Positions 30,915-38,541 of a DNA stretch of 60,076 nucleotides are shown here, one piece after another. This DNA is from a virus, in the IMG/VR virus record IMGVR_UViG_3300018933_000005, positions 1 through 60,076 of that record; one strand, 5' to 3'. The position numbers were made by a program, and so were the translations under genes. Positions within the stretch are counted from its first letter, which is position 1. Each line of letters starts with the position of its first letter. The notes beneath the pieces were generated by a model. That model saw only the letters and a program-made list of their open reading frames with translations. It searched no databases and was not told the DNA's origin.

Positions 30915-31222
30915 GCCGCGGCCCTCCTCGCTTCGGTCTCGCGCTGGGGGTGGACGTGCCCGTCGGGGAACGGCCGGCCGTCGAGGTGGCAGGGCACGCC
31001 GGGCTCGACCTGGCAGGCCGGGCAGCAGGCGGTTGCGCGGGCCCAGGCCGTGATTCGGGCCGGGTGCGGCTGCGGCAGCAGGCGGTTGTTCGACCGCACC
31101 ACGCACGGCCGGTGCTCAGCCGCCCCGCAGTGCGGGCACCGCACCGCGCGGGCCGGGTGCTGCTTCGCGCGCAGCATCTGCCGCAGGCTCTCGGGCATCG
31201 GGGCGGCAGGCTTACGGGACAT
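30911..31222 (-). CDS. Protein with two C-x2-C ... PC ... HPAR zinc modules
   Basis: 103 residues from an ATG at 31222. Two modules are seen: CPHCGAAEHRPCV then HPARITAWARA, and CCPACQVEPGVPCHLDGRPF then HVHPQRE. The same module type ends the protein encoded just upstream (31222..31902). It is a known zinc-binding pattern of actinophage and Streptomyces proteins, probably for nucleic acid. The ATG overlaps the upstream stop. Confidence 0.75.
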   Translation of the reverse strand: MSRKPAAPMPESLRQMLRAKQHPARAVRCPHCGAAEHRPCVVRSNNRLLPQPHPARITAWARATACCPACQVEPGVPCHLDGRPFPDGHVHPQRETEARRAAA

Positions 31223-31902
31223 CAGGCACTCTCCTCGGTGGTCTTCATCTGGCGCTCCAGGGCGGCCAGCGCCGCGGCCCGGCGCTGCTCGATCTGCTCC
31301 TCGGTCTCGCGGTAGGCGGGTTCGCCCTTCGCGACCCGGCGGCGGGCTGGGTGGATGGTCTTCGCGTTCCGGCCGCGCAGCGCGGTCTTGCACGGGCGGC
31401 CGATCGGGGCGTGGCAGACGGGGCACTCGACGCCCAGCGGGCCGCGGCGGGCGGGCGGCTCGTCTTCGCCGTCCTCGCCCGGCACCTGGCGGCCAACCTC
31501 CGCTAGCCGCTCCTCGATGTCCTCGTGCGGGCCGCCCGTCAGGGCCGGGGCCGTGTCGGGCGCCGCTATCTGCCCGGCCGCCGTGGCGGCGAGCTGGCCG
31601 CGGAGCCGGGCCAGGTACTGGCGGGGGTTCTCGTCCGGGTCGCCGTCGTACACGAAGTTCTCCAGCCGCTCGGCGCGGATCGCCTGCCGGTTGGTGCGCA
31701 CGTCGTGCGGCTGGATCCACAGCCGCTGACCGGGCTCCTTCGGCGGGGTGCCGTAGAAGCGGGCCACGGCGTCGAAGCAGTCCTGGTCCAGCGGGACGTC
31801 GCGCAGGGCGGTCGCCCAGGCGCGCTTGGCGATCTCGGACGGCTTGCGGTTGTCGAATGCGGCACAGGCCGCCAAGAGCTTCGCGGCATCGTCGGGAGTC
31901 AC
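31222..31902 (-). CDS. Replication-locus protein with C-terminal zinc module
   Basis: 226 residues from a GTG at 31902 overlapping the initiator stop (GTGA). The helical N-terminal part (PDDAAKLLAACAAFDNRKPSEIAKRAWATALRDVPLDQDCFDAVARFYG, in outline) looks like phage proteins found beside replication initiators, sometimes annotated as loader or accessory factors. The C-terminus has CPVCHAPIGRPCKT and HPARRRV, the same zinc module as the next gene. Its role in helicase loading is a guess based on place. Confidence 0.7.
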   Translation of the reverse strand: MTPDDAAKLLAACAAFDNRKPSEIAKRAWATALRDVPLDQDCFDAVARFYGTPPKEPGQRLWIQPHDVRTNRQAIRAERLENFVYDGDPDENPRQYLARLRGQLAATAAGQIAAPDTAPALTGGPHEDIEERLAEVGRQVPGEDGEDEPPARRGPLGVECPVCHAPIGRPCKTALRGRNAKTIHPARRRVAKGEPAYRETEEQIEQRRAAALAALERQMKTTEESA

Positions 31903-33071
31903 TGGTTCTCCTCTCCGGAGGCAAGGGCCAGCCAGCCGGCGACGGTGGCGTCGGTGCCGGTGAGGGTCTGGCCGGTGGGGAGCTGGATGACGTTGGCGCC
32001 GGGTGGCTTGCGGAGTTCGGAGAAGGCGAACTGGAGCGTCCCGGCGGAGACGGGCTTGCTGGTCTCGCCGAGGCGGAGGAGTGCCCGCCACAGCTCGTCG
32101 GGGTCGGTGCCGTTGGTGAGGGCATCGACGATGACGCGGCGGACCTGGCGTCGGCTGTAGGCGTTGCCGCGCTCGAACCGCTCGAAGAAGGAGTCGACCA
32201 TCCGGTCGGGGATCGCCCTGCCCGTCTCCACGACGGCGGGTTCGCGGGAGAGGTCAGCGGCAGGGGGCTGGGGGGTTCCCTTCCCTTCCCTGTTCCCTTC
32301 CTTTCCCTTCCTTTCCGGCAGTGAGCTGGACAGTGAACCGCTCACTGAGTCATTCAGTGAAGAAATCTCACTCTGTGTAGAGGTCGCGGCAGCTTCCCTA
32401 GGGGTAGCGTCACGCTCCGCGCTGGCGGTATTCAGGGAACCGCTCAGTGAGCGATTCAGTGACTCGTTCAGTGAGTCCTCAAGGCCGGAGAGTGCCTGCG
32501 GGGTCGTGAACTCTTCGTCTCCGCTGTCGCGGCGCCAGTCGTAGCAAGCCTGGTGCGTGGCCCGGACGTTCGACGGGTGGTCCGTTCCGCCCGCGCTCTG
32601 CGGCCGGACGTGCCCGATCACGAGGTTGTGCGCGGAGTTCGCGACCGGCATCTCGGGGATGGGGTGGCCGCACAGTTGGCAGGTCCAGTTGTCGCGGCGG
32701 GCGTACATGCGCCGGACCTCGGCGCTCTGGAGCGGCGGCGGTGGCAGCTTGCTCTTCTGCGGCCGGTTGACCTTCTGGTGCTTGCGGAAGTTGACGACCA
32801 CGGCCATCTGCTGGCGCGCGATGCCCCCGATGTAGGGGAAGAGGAGGCCGGCGTCGGTGATGCAGTGCATGAGCTTGCCGACGTCGGCGACGGTGAGGTC
32901 GTCGTCGTACATGAAGGCGTTGGCCTTGATGTATGCGGGAGTCCAGCGGAGGAGACCTTCGTCGTCGGCCATGTTGAAGGTGGCGATGAACAGCAGCCGG
33001 GCGTCCCGCGGCAGGAGGCCGACGACTTCGTCCTCCCAGAACTCGGGCTTCACGGTGCGGATGCGTGGCAT
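31899..33071 (-). CDS. Replication initiator with embedded HNH domain
   Basis: 390 residues. The opening MPRIRTVKPEFWEDEVVGLLPRDARLLFIATFNMADDEG is the classic phage replisome-organiser winged helix. From ~115 an HNH unit follows (MYARRDNWTCQLCGHPIP, NLVIGHVRPQSAGGTDHPSN, QACYDWR). A Ser/Asn/Leu-rich linker (~205-265) is encoded by DNA repeats (32319..32474). The C-terminal ~100 residues look DnaD-like (RQVRRVIVDALTNGTDPDELWRALLRLG). Like lambda O it may bind repeats inside its own gene and recruit host helicase. Confidence 0.8.
   Translation of the reverse strand: MPRIRTVKPEFWEDEVVGLLPRDARLLFIATFNMADDEGLLRWTPAYIKANAFMYDDDLTVADVGKLMHCITDAGLLFPYIGGIARQQMAVVVNFRKHQKVNRPQKSKLPPPPLQSAEVRRMYARRDNWTCQLCGHPIPEMPVANSAHNLVIGHVRPQSAGGTDHPSNVRATHQACYDWRRDSGDEEFTTPQALSGLEDSLNESLNRSLSGSLNTASAERDATPREAAATSTQSEISSLNDSVSGSLSSSLPERKGKEGNREGKGTPQPPAADLSREPAVVETGRAIPDRMVDSFFERFERGNAYSRRQVRRVIVDALTNGTDPDELWRALLRLGETSKPVSAGTLQFAFSELRKPPGANVIQLPTGQTLTGTDATVAGWLALASGEENQ
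32319..32474. other. Iteron array inside the initiator gene, candidate replication origin
   Basis: CAGTGA occurs at 32319, 32331, 32355, 32445, 32457 and 32469, and inverted at 32342. A 25-base unit starting GAACCGCTCA recurs at 32335 and 32437 with three differences. A polypyrimidine run (about 32277..32317) adjoins it. The array encodes a linker, as in lambda O, so this is a candidate origin. Confidence 0.65.
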
Positions 33072-33245
33072 TCGGTGGCTTCTTTCGGAGGGTGCGGGAT
33101 TGGTCTGCGGACACGGCGGAGCGGCCCTTTAAGGCGGCGCGCGGTGCTGGCGCGACCCGCTATAGCCAACATACACTTGTCCACATGTATGTTGGCTACT
33201 GTTGTGCAACGACTTGTGGCCACACCTATGTGCGACCATGCCGAC
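33072..33245. promoter_or_regulatory. Divergent control region with a perfect operator-like inverted repeat
   Basis: Between the initiator (minus) and a small regulator (plus). TAGCCAACATACA (33163..33175) and its exact complement (33186..33198) are separated by 10 bases. The A+T-rich repeat stands out in this GC-rich genome. It is a good operator for the plus-strand protein. Confidence 0.65.
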
Positions 33246-33500
33246 ATGACCGAGGAGGAGCTCGTGACCCGCCTGCAGCAGGCCGCCGCCGCGAAGCGCG
33301 CCGCCGAAGAGGCCGCCGCCAAGCAGTTCGAGAAAGCCGTCGTAGAAGCGCTGCAAGCTGGCGTCAAGCCGAAGGTGGTCGCCACTGCGACCGGCTACAG
33401 CTACGAGACGATCCGGCGCATCGCCCGCGCCAACGACATCGGCCGCCTGCGCGAGCCGACCGTCACCAGCAGGAAGAAAGCCCAGCCGGACGAGTCCTGA
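33246..33500 (+). CDS. Small DNA-binding regulator
   Basis: 84 residues from an ATG at 33246 (MTEEELVTRLQQAAAAKRAAEEAAAKQFEKAVVEA...). A charged helix leads to VKPKVVATATGYSYETIRRIARANDIG, a short HTH. It is divergent from the replication block and probably binds the inverted repeat at 33163..33198. Comparable small regulators sit opposite replication genes in Streptomyces elements. Confidence 0.75.
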   Translation: MTEEELVTRLQQAAAAKRAAEEAAAKQFEKAVVEALQAGVKPKVVATATGYSYETIRRIARANDIGRLREPTVTSRKKAQPDES

Positions 33501-33502
33501 CT

Positions 33503-34696
33503 TCATCGCCGGCCTCCGTTCTTCGCGCGCATCGCGGCCGGGCTGTGCTCGTCGCACCGCCACCCGCACGCGTACAGCCGGGCCGGGGCGCCGCACGGCG
33601 TCACGCCGGCACTGCACTGGTGAGGCGTCGGCGGGCGGACAGCGGGGGCAGCGAGAATGGATTCGGAAGGCTGCGCCGGACCGGGGAGGGTCACCGCCGA
33701 AGCGTCGATCGCCTGGCCCTGGTCGGGCACGAACCGCCGCGGGGAGCGGTACGGAGCAGCAGCCTCTCCGTACCGGCAGATGCGCTCCATGTCCGAGCCG
33801 CTGAGCGACGATGGATTCGCCTGCGCCTTGCCGCGGCGAACATCGTCTTCGGTCGGCAAGCCGCCGACGCTTTCGGCGTACAGGTCACGGTCGGCCGGGC
33901 GTACCCACCACCGGTTCATCCACCGGCTCTGCGGCACGATGATGGGAACGAACTCGCCGACTGCAGTGCCGAGTACCAGTTCGTCGAGGGTCGGGTTGTA
34001 GACCTCCCACTGGCCGTGCCAGTCGTTGCACTTGCCGCGCTTCTTCACCGGGCAAGGGCCAGGAATCCGGCTGCAGTGCAGCATTTCCAGGGAGCGCACG
34101 CCACCGGCGACGCGGATGTCGCGGCCCTCGCGGATCCTCTGCCATGGCGTGTAGTTGGTGAGAGACCACGGGGCCTGCCGGAGCAGTTCGGACAGCTTCT
34201 TGGCTGAGGTCATCCACGACGGCGTGAGGCCGTCGGCGCGGGCAATCTGGGAGCGCTTGACGACGGTGGCCTGAGTGATGGTGGAGAGCTGGATCTCCCA
34301 CCCAATAGGCCCAATCGTGACGTCGGTGCGGCGCTTCCCATGGGTTGCCCGGTCCTCTACCTTGACGGGCAGGCCGGCACGCTCGCCGACCGTGGCGATG
34401 CGCTCCTGGTACGCCTTGTGTTCGTCGCTCATCCCTTTAGCGGGATGCGCGCCGATGGATGGGTTGAAGTGCACGGCTTCCCGGGTGCCATCGGAGTGCT
34501 CCCGGAGGTACATCCACTCGGGGGCGTGCGGGCGCTCCCTGCGGCATTCCAGACACTGCAGCTTCCGCTCGGGCACAGGTCGCTTGTCGGCGCGAAGCTT
34601 CTCCCAGAGCCCCGGGAGCTGTGGCTGGCCAAGGTCTTCCTGCGTCAGATCGAGCACGAGCCCCAGCTCGGCGTTGAAGATGTCGACGTTCGCCAC
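33503..34696 (-). CDS. CoiA-like predicted nuclease
   Basis: 397 residues. It starts MANVDIFNAELGLVLDLTQEDLG, then LQCLECRRERPHAPEWMYLRE (zinc-knuckle-like), then SDEHKAYQERIATVGERAGLPV and HGKRRTDVTIGPIGWEIQLS, a PD-(D/E)xK-type core with D and ExQ, and GLTPSWMT. This order is that of 'competence protein CoiA' relatives in Streptomyces. The C-terminal part has CSAGVTPCGAPARLYACGWRC. It may process DNA during replication or transfer. Catalysis is inferred. Confidence 0.7.
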   Translation of the reverse strand: MANVDIFNAELGLVLDLTQEDLGQPQLPGLWEKLRADKRPVPERKLQCLECRRERPHAPEWMYLREHSDGTREAVHFNPSIGAHPAKGMSDEHKAYQERIATVGERAGLPVKVEDRATHGKRRTDVTIGPIGWEIQLSTITQATVVKRSQIARADGLTPSWMTSAKKLSELLRQAPWSLTNYTPWQRIREGRDIRVAGGVRSLEMLHCSRIPGPCPVKKRGKCNDWHGQWEVYNPTLDELVLGTAVGEFVPIIVPQSRWMNRWWVRPADRDLYAESVGGLPTEDDVRRGKAQANPSSLSGSDMERICRYGEAAAPYRSPRRFVPDQGQAIDASAVTLPGPAQPSESILAAPAVRPPTPHQCSAGVTPCGAPARLYACGWRCDEHSPAAMRAKNGGRR

Positions 34697-34711
34697 GGTC
34701 TCCCTCCCTTC

Positions 34712-34737
34712 CGCCCCGCGGCCGTGGCCGCGGGGCG
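34712..34737. terminator. Hairpin terminator
   Basis: Perfect palindrome: arms CGCCCCGCGGCC (34712..34723) and complement (34726..34737). Between two minus-strand genes. Confidence 0.7.
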
Positions 34738-34745
34738 TTGTCGTG

Positions 34746-34976
34746 TCAGGCGGCGTGCTGTCCGGCGGGCCGGCGGAGTCGGCGGCGTTCCTTGGGGGTG
34801 AGCCCGCCGCGGATGCCGTGCTGGTCGCCGGCGGCGAGGGCGTCGGCGAGGCATTCGGCGCGGGCCTCGCAGGAGCCGCAGATGCGCTTGGCGATGCGGG
34901 GCTGGTCGAACGGCAGGTCCGGGTCGGTCTGGGCGCACAGGGCGCTGTCCTGCCAGGACAGGTCGGGGCGGGCCAT
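34746..34976 (-). CDS. WhiB-like protein
   Basis: 76 residues from an ATG at 34976. SWQDSALCAQTDPDLPFDQPRIAKRICGSCEARAECLADALAAG then HGIRGGLTPKERRRLRR is a complete WhiB domain: four cysteines for a 4Fe-4S cluster (C, CxxC, C) and a G[I]RGG turn in place of the usual G[VI]WGG. Host WhiB proteins control sporulation and sigma-factor activity; phage versions can repress them. Coupled to the HTH protein upstream (ATGA). Confidence 0.9.
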   Translation of the reverse strand: MARPDLSWQDSALCAQTDPDLPFDQPRIAKRICGSCEARAECLADALAAGDQHGIRGGLTPKERRRLRRPAGQHAA

Positions 34977-35791
34977 CACGCGGCCTCCCCGTACTGCTGG
35001 CGCCATCCGGGCCCGCGCCCGCCGCCGAGGATCTGCTTGACGTAGGACTCGGAGCGGCCGACCCGTCGGGCGATCTCGCCGGGAGCGACACCGAAGGCGG
35101 CCAGGCGCCGGGCTTCCTCGGCGCGTTCGGCCGGGGTGAGTTCCGCGTCCTCGCCGGTGTCGATGTCGGGCTGGGCGTCCGGGTCGTCGATGGTGGTCTC
35201 GTCCCAGGCCATCGGGCTGTGCCAGCCGTTGCGGGCGGCTACGGTCCTGGTGCCGAGGGAGGGGCCGGGGGTTCGGGCGAGGTCGCGGTAGACGCGGGCG
35301 ACGCGGTCGGCGGTGTCGCGGGTGATGGTGGTGACGCTGCCGTTGAGGATGCGCGCGAAGTAGCTGTAGGAGTGGCCGGCCCGGCGGGCGATGGCCTTGA
35401 GGGGCCAGCCGATGCAGGCGAGGGCCTGGATGCGGCGGCGGGTGCCGGTGGCGTCGACGCGGGGCGGGCCGGCGAGCGGCTTGAGCGCGAGGATCTTGAT
35501 GGCGTTGCGGGTCTGCATGGTGCGCTGCCCGGCGAGGACGTAGGTGACGGTGCGGTAGCTGACGCCGGCGCGGGCGGCGATGTCCTGGATGGTCCAGCCG
35601 GAGTCGGTGAGCTGCTGGATGTGGGCGGCGATGCGGGCGCTGGCGACGTGGCCGGGGACGCCGCGGAGGCGGCGGAGTTCGCCGCGCTTGCGCTCTGCGC
35701 GGTCGGCGTCGCGGCATTCGGGACGGCGGCATCCGTACCGATAGCAGGCGGGTGTTCCGTGCTGGGGCGGGGTGGTCGGGCGCGGGCTCAC
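34976..35791 (-). CDS. Multi-HTH regulator with N-terminal zinc motif
   Basis: 271 residues. HGTPACYRYGCRRPECRDADRAERKR at the N-terminus is a known small zinc-like motif of actinophage regulators. Three HTH units follow: WTIQDIAARAGVSYRTVTYVLAG (~65-90), WPLKAIARRAGHSYSYFARILNG (~128-150) and VAPGEIARRVGRSESYVKQILGG (~235-258). They are similar to each other, as if the unit had been repeated. Upstream of the WhiB-like gene and coupled to it. Confidence 0.8.
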   Translation of the reverse strand: MSPRPTTPPQHGTPACYRYGCRRPECRDADRAERKRGELRRLRGVPGHVASARIAAHIQQLTDSGWTIQDIAARAGVSYRTVTYVLAGQRTMQTRNAIKILALKPLAGPPRVDATGTRRRIQALACIGWPLKAIARRAGHSYSYFARILNGSVTTITRDTADRVARVYRDLARTPGPSLGTRTVAARNGWHSPMAWDETTIDDPDAQPDIDTGEDAELTPAERAEEARRLAAFGVAPGEIARRVGRSESYVKQILGGGRGPGWRQQYGEAA

Positions 35792-35991
35792 TGGGTGTCC
35801 CCCCTTCGGGCGGGCAGTCGGTAGAGGTGTTCGAGTTGGTAGTAGGTGGGGTCGATGGGGGCGGGGTGCCGGTCGGGGTCGACGGGCCGGTGTGGGAGCG
35901 GGGGCCGGGGTCGGGCTCGGTGCCAGAGGACGGCGCCGGCGATGGCGATGGCCCAGACGGCGGCTGCGGCGAGGAGGCTGGGGAGGGTCAC
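35788..35991 (-). CDS. Small membrane protein
   Basis: 67 residues from a GTG at 35991 overlapping the upstream stop. One N-terminal hydrophobic helix (LLAAAAVWAIAIAGAVLW), then a Pro/Arg/His-rich cytoplasmic or outer part. No family recognised. Confidence 0.65.
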   Translation of the reverse strand: MTLPSLLAAAAVWAIAIAGAVLWHRARPRPPLPHRPVDPDRHPAPIDPTYYQLEHLYRLPARRGDTQ

Positions 35992-36506
35992 GCGGCGGCC
36001 TCCCGCTGTGCGGCGCGGGTGCCGCGCCAGGTGCGGACGCCGGAGGCGTGGGTGGTGGGCCGGTCGGAGCAGGCCCAGCCCGCGGTGCGGATGTAGCCCT
36101 CCTCCTTGAGGAGGGTCATCAGCCGGCCCCAGTGGTGTGCGGGGTCGGGGGGCTCGGGTAGTTGGTGGGCTTCGACGACCTGGAAGCAGGTGAAGGTTCG
36201 GCCGGTCGCGGCGGCGGCTATGAACTTGGGCCAGACTTCGGCGACCCAGGTTTCGTAGTCCTCGGCCTTGCGGCGGGCGGGGGTCTTCTTCGGGGGCGGG
36301 ATGCTGCCGTCGAGGGCGGGCTGGATGTGGTTGGCCATGCCGGCAGTAGGCGGGGTAACTCCGACACCTGAGACGGCGCCAGACGCTTCGCGGCGGTCCA
36401 CGATCTTGGTGCTGGCGGAAGAATGCTGCTGAGAGGAGGCTTGCTGCCGGGCGTCCGGCTTCGTAGCGTTCTCCGGTTTCTCCACGTGCATGTCACGGTT
36501 GGCCAT
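35988..36506 (-). CDS. Winged-helix-like unknown protein
   Basis: 172 residues from an ATG at 36506. The first ~75 residues are low complexity (Gln/Ser/Pro/Thr-rich). The C-terminal half (ETWVAEVWPKFIAAAATGRTFTCFQVVEAHQLPEPPDPAHHWGRLMTLLKEEGYIRTAGW, in outline) looks like a winged helix, as in Rus-type or DnaD-like phage proteins beside recombinases. It lies just downstream of recT after a hairpin. Function unknown. Confidence 0.65.
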   Translation of the reverse strand: MANRDMHVEKPENATKPDARQQASSQQHSSASTKIVDRREASGAVSGVGVTPPTAGMANHIQPALDGSIPPPKKTPARRKAEDYETWVAEVWPKFIAAAATGRTFTCFQVVEAHQLPEPPDPAHHWGRLMTLLKEEGYIRTAGWACSDRPTTHASGVRTWRGTRAAQREAAA

Positions 36507-36542
36507 GACGAGCGTCCCTTCGTGTGCTGTGCTTGGTCTGGG

Positions 36543-36575
36543 CCGCCCCCGCCTGCTGTGGACGGGCGGGGGCGG
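36543..36575. terminator. Hairpin terminator after recT
   Basis: Arms CCGCCCCCGCC (36543..36553) and complement (36565..36575), 11-base loop, between recT and the next gene. Confidence 0.65.
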
Positions 36576-36586
36576 ACCGCGGCGGG

Positions 36587-37402
36587 TCAGTCGACGAGTT
36601 CGCCCTCGATGGGGCCCTCGTCGTAGTCGGAGGGCTCGGCCTGCGCGGTGGCCTGGGTGACGGTCGCCGGGCCGTTCTCGGCGGCGACTTCCTTCGCGGC
36701 GCGGAGCTGCTCCTTGCGCCACTCGGTGGAGGTGGGAACCCACGGCTCCAGGCGGCGGGCGACGGTCTTGAGGACCATCTGGTCGAACCACTTCGTCCAC
36801 GGGGACTTGGGGTGGTCGCTGCCGCGGGATTCCTTGCGGACCTTGTCGATGTAGGCGCGGTTGATGACGACGACGCGGGACGGGGTGCCGTCCTGGAAGA
36901 TGCCGTAGGCGTAGGCGCCCTTGACTTCGCCGCGGTCTCCGAACCAGTCGACCTCGTGGTAGGGGACGGTCTGCGGCCCTTCCCAGCGGGGCGGCTGGTG
37001 GTCGTCGACCTTGCCGGGTTTCCAGATGAACTCGTCGTTGGAGTAGACGACCTCGGCCTGCACGGTCTTGATGGCGCCGGCGCGGTAGATCCGCTCGACG
37101 ACGCCGCGGTAGCCCTCGATGCCCTGGACCTCGCTGCCGAACGGGACGAGGTAGTAGGACTCGGTGCCGGGCTCGTGGCCGAGGCGGGCGCAGTCGAGGA
37201 GGGCGTTCATCAGGGAGCCGGGGTTGCGGCTGGCTGCGGCGAGGAGGTTCTGGTCGCGGCGGAGGCTGCCGACGGCGAGCCGCATCCAGGTCTCGCCCTT
37301 GATGTGCTCGGGCAGGACGAGGGTGAAGTCGTCGCGGTACTGGCGGATGAGGGCTTCGGGTCCGTTGTCGCGGGTGGCTATGGCGTTGCTGATCTGGCTC
37401 AT
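36587..37402 (-). CDS. recT: RecT-family single-strand annealing protein
   Basis: 271 residues. The GETWMRLAVGSLRRDQNLLAAASRNPGSLMNALLDCARLGHEPGTESYYLVPFGSEVQGIEGYRGVVERIYR and SPWTKWFDQMVLKTVARRLEPWVPTS segments (in outline) are typical RecT. The C-terminus is acidic. It pairs single strands made by the upstream exonuclease and serves phage recombination and concatemer formation. The ATG overlaps the exonuclease stop (ATGA at 37399..37402). Confidence 0.93.
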   Translation of the reverse strand: MSQISNAIATRDNGPEALIRQYRDDFTLVLPEHIKGETWMRLAVGSLRRDQNLLAAASRNPGSLMNALLDCARLGHEPGTESYYLVPFGSEVQGIEGYRGVVERIYRAGAIKTVQAEVVYSNDEFIWKPGKVDDHQPPRWEGPQTVPYHEVDWFGDRGEVKGAYAYGIFQDGTPSRVVVINRAYIDKVRKESRGSDHPKSPWTKWFDQMVLKTVARRLEPWVPTSTEWRKEQLRAAKEVAAENGPATVTQATAQAEPSDYDEGPIEGELVD

Positions 37403-38274
37403 GCGGTGGTGCTCCTGTAGGGCTGGAGGGATCGGGTGGTGCCGTCGGGGTTGACGGTGCGGTAGGCGATGGTTCGGCCTTCGCAGACGGCTCTGCGGCC
37501 GTTGCCGATGGCGTCGAGGACTTCGGCGCGGACGGCGGTGAGTTCGGTGGTGGCGGCTTGGTGGGCTTGGTAGGCGTCGTCCCAGCGGCGCACGAGACCG
37601 AAGGGGATCTCGACGTCGACGTCTTCGAAGCCGTCGGGCTGGCGGCGGATGGTCTGGTAGGTGGCGTCGGCGCCGTCGATGGGGGGCCGGTTGCCTTGGC
37701 GGACGTCGTCGAGGAACCGCTGGGCGGCGTCGCGCATGATCTGGGCGTCGGTCTCGTCGTAGTCGACGGTGTATTCGCGGTAGTCGTGGCCGGCGATGAG
37801 GACGGCGACATCGGTCCGCTGGTAGCCGAGGACGTCCATCTGCCACTGGATCTGGCACTGGTAGTGGATGGGGACGCCGGTCTCCCAGTCGTCGCCGGTG
37901 GGTGAGGTTTTGAGTTCGACGAGGCGGTCGTCGGCGATGCGGTCGGGGGTGGCGCGTTGCCATTCGCGTTCGCGGTGGTGCCAGGTGCCGGTGGTGTGGA
38001 GGGTGAGTTCGGGGTGGTTGTCGGCGTACTTGGCGGCGATGGCGGGTTCGAGGCGGAGGCCCCACTCCATCGCGGGGTTCTGTTCGAATGGCGGGGAGGG
38101 CAGGCCGGCTTTCTTGTGCCAGAGGGAGAAGCGGGATTGCCAGGGGGAGAGGCCGAGGACGGCGGCGATCTCGGTGGCGGTGATGCACAGGCCGCCGCGG
38201 GCTTTCTCCCATTCGGGGGTTCCGGGGGTGAACTGGCCGAGGAGGACGCCGGTGGGCGCGGTCACGGTGGTCAC
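37399..38274 (-). CDS. YqaJ/lambda-type exonuclease
   Basis: 291 residues. GGLCITATEIAAVLGLSPWQSRFSLWHKK, AMEWGLRLEPAIAAKY, WQRATPDRIADDRLVELKTSPTGDDWETGVPIHYQCQIQWQMDVLG contain the YqaJ catalytic set (E in LEPAIA, D in TPDRI, ExK in VELK, and the QxQ pair). It degrades one strand of double-stranded DNA to load RecT. Together these form the phage's own recombination pair. Confidence 0.92.
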   Translation of the reverse strand: MTTVTAPTGVLLGQFTPGTPEWEKARGGLCITATEIAAVLGLSPWQSRFSLWHKKAGLPSPPFEQNPAMEWGLRLEPAIAAKYADNHPELTLHTTGTWHHREREWQRATPDRIADDRLVELKTSPTGDDWETGVPIHYQCQIQWQMDVLGYQRTDVAVLIAGHDYREYTVDYDETDAQIMRDAAQRFLDDVRQGNRPPIDGADATYQTIRRQPDGFEDVDVEIPFGLVRRWDDAYQAHQAATTELTAVRAEVLDAIGNGRRAVCEGRTIAYRTVNPDGTTRSLQPYRSTTA

Positions 38275-38519
38275 TGGTCACCGCCGGCGATGCGCTGGAG
38301 GTGGGCGAGGCCGTCGGGGTCGTACTGCATGGCGGTGATGGCGGCGCCGTAGTCGGGGAAGGCGTCGGCGAGGCGGTGGAAGTTCGCCATGTCGGCGGCG
38401 CAGAGGGCGCGCATGAGGTGCTGGGTGAAGGTGCCGGGTTCGTAGCCGCCGCGGTCGAACAGCCACAGGACGTGGTTGGCGACCTCGGGGCTGATGACGG
38501 GCTGCTGAGTGTTCTGCAC
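38271..38519 (-). CDS. Small unknown protein, first gene of the exonuclease-recT operon
   Basis: 82 residues from a GTG at 38519 (VQNTQQPVISPEVANHVLWLFDRGGYEPGTFTQHLMRALCAADMANFHRLADAFPDY...). Proteins with the GYEPGTFTQ and D-x-x-N-[FL]-x-[KR]-L-A-x-A-F-P motifs are common in Streptomyces phages next to recombination genes. It overlaps the exonuclease start. Function unknown; a zinc or DNA link is not visible. Confidence 0.75.
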   Translation of the reverse strand: MQNTQQPVISPEVANHVLWLFDRGGYEPGTFTQHLMRALCAADMANFHRLADAFPDYGAAITAMQYDPDGLAHLQRIAGGDQ

Positions 38520-38541
38520 GGGCTTCTCCTTGTTGGTGGGG

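Noticed and set aside
32553-33500. 315-residue plus-strand frame covering the small regulator
   Set aside because: Its first two thirds are antisense to the initiator gene; the ATG at 33246 with the dyad upstream is the plausible start.
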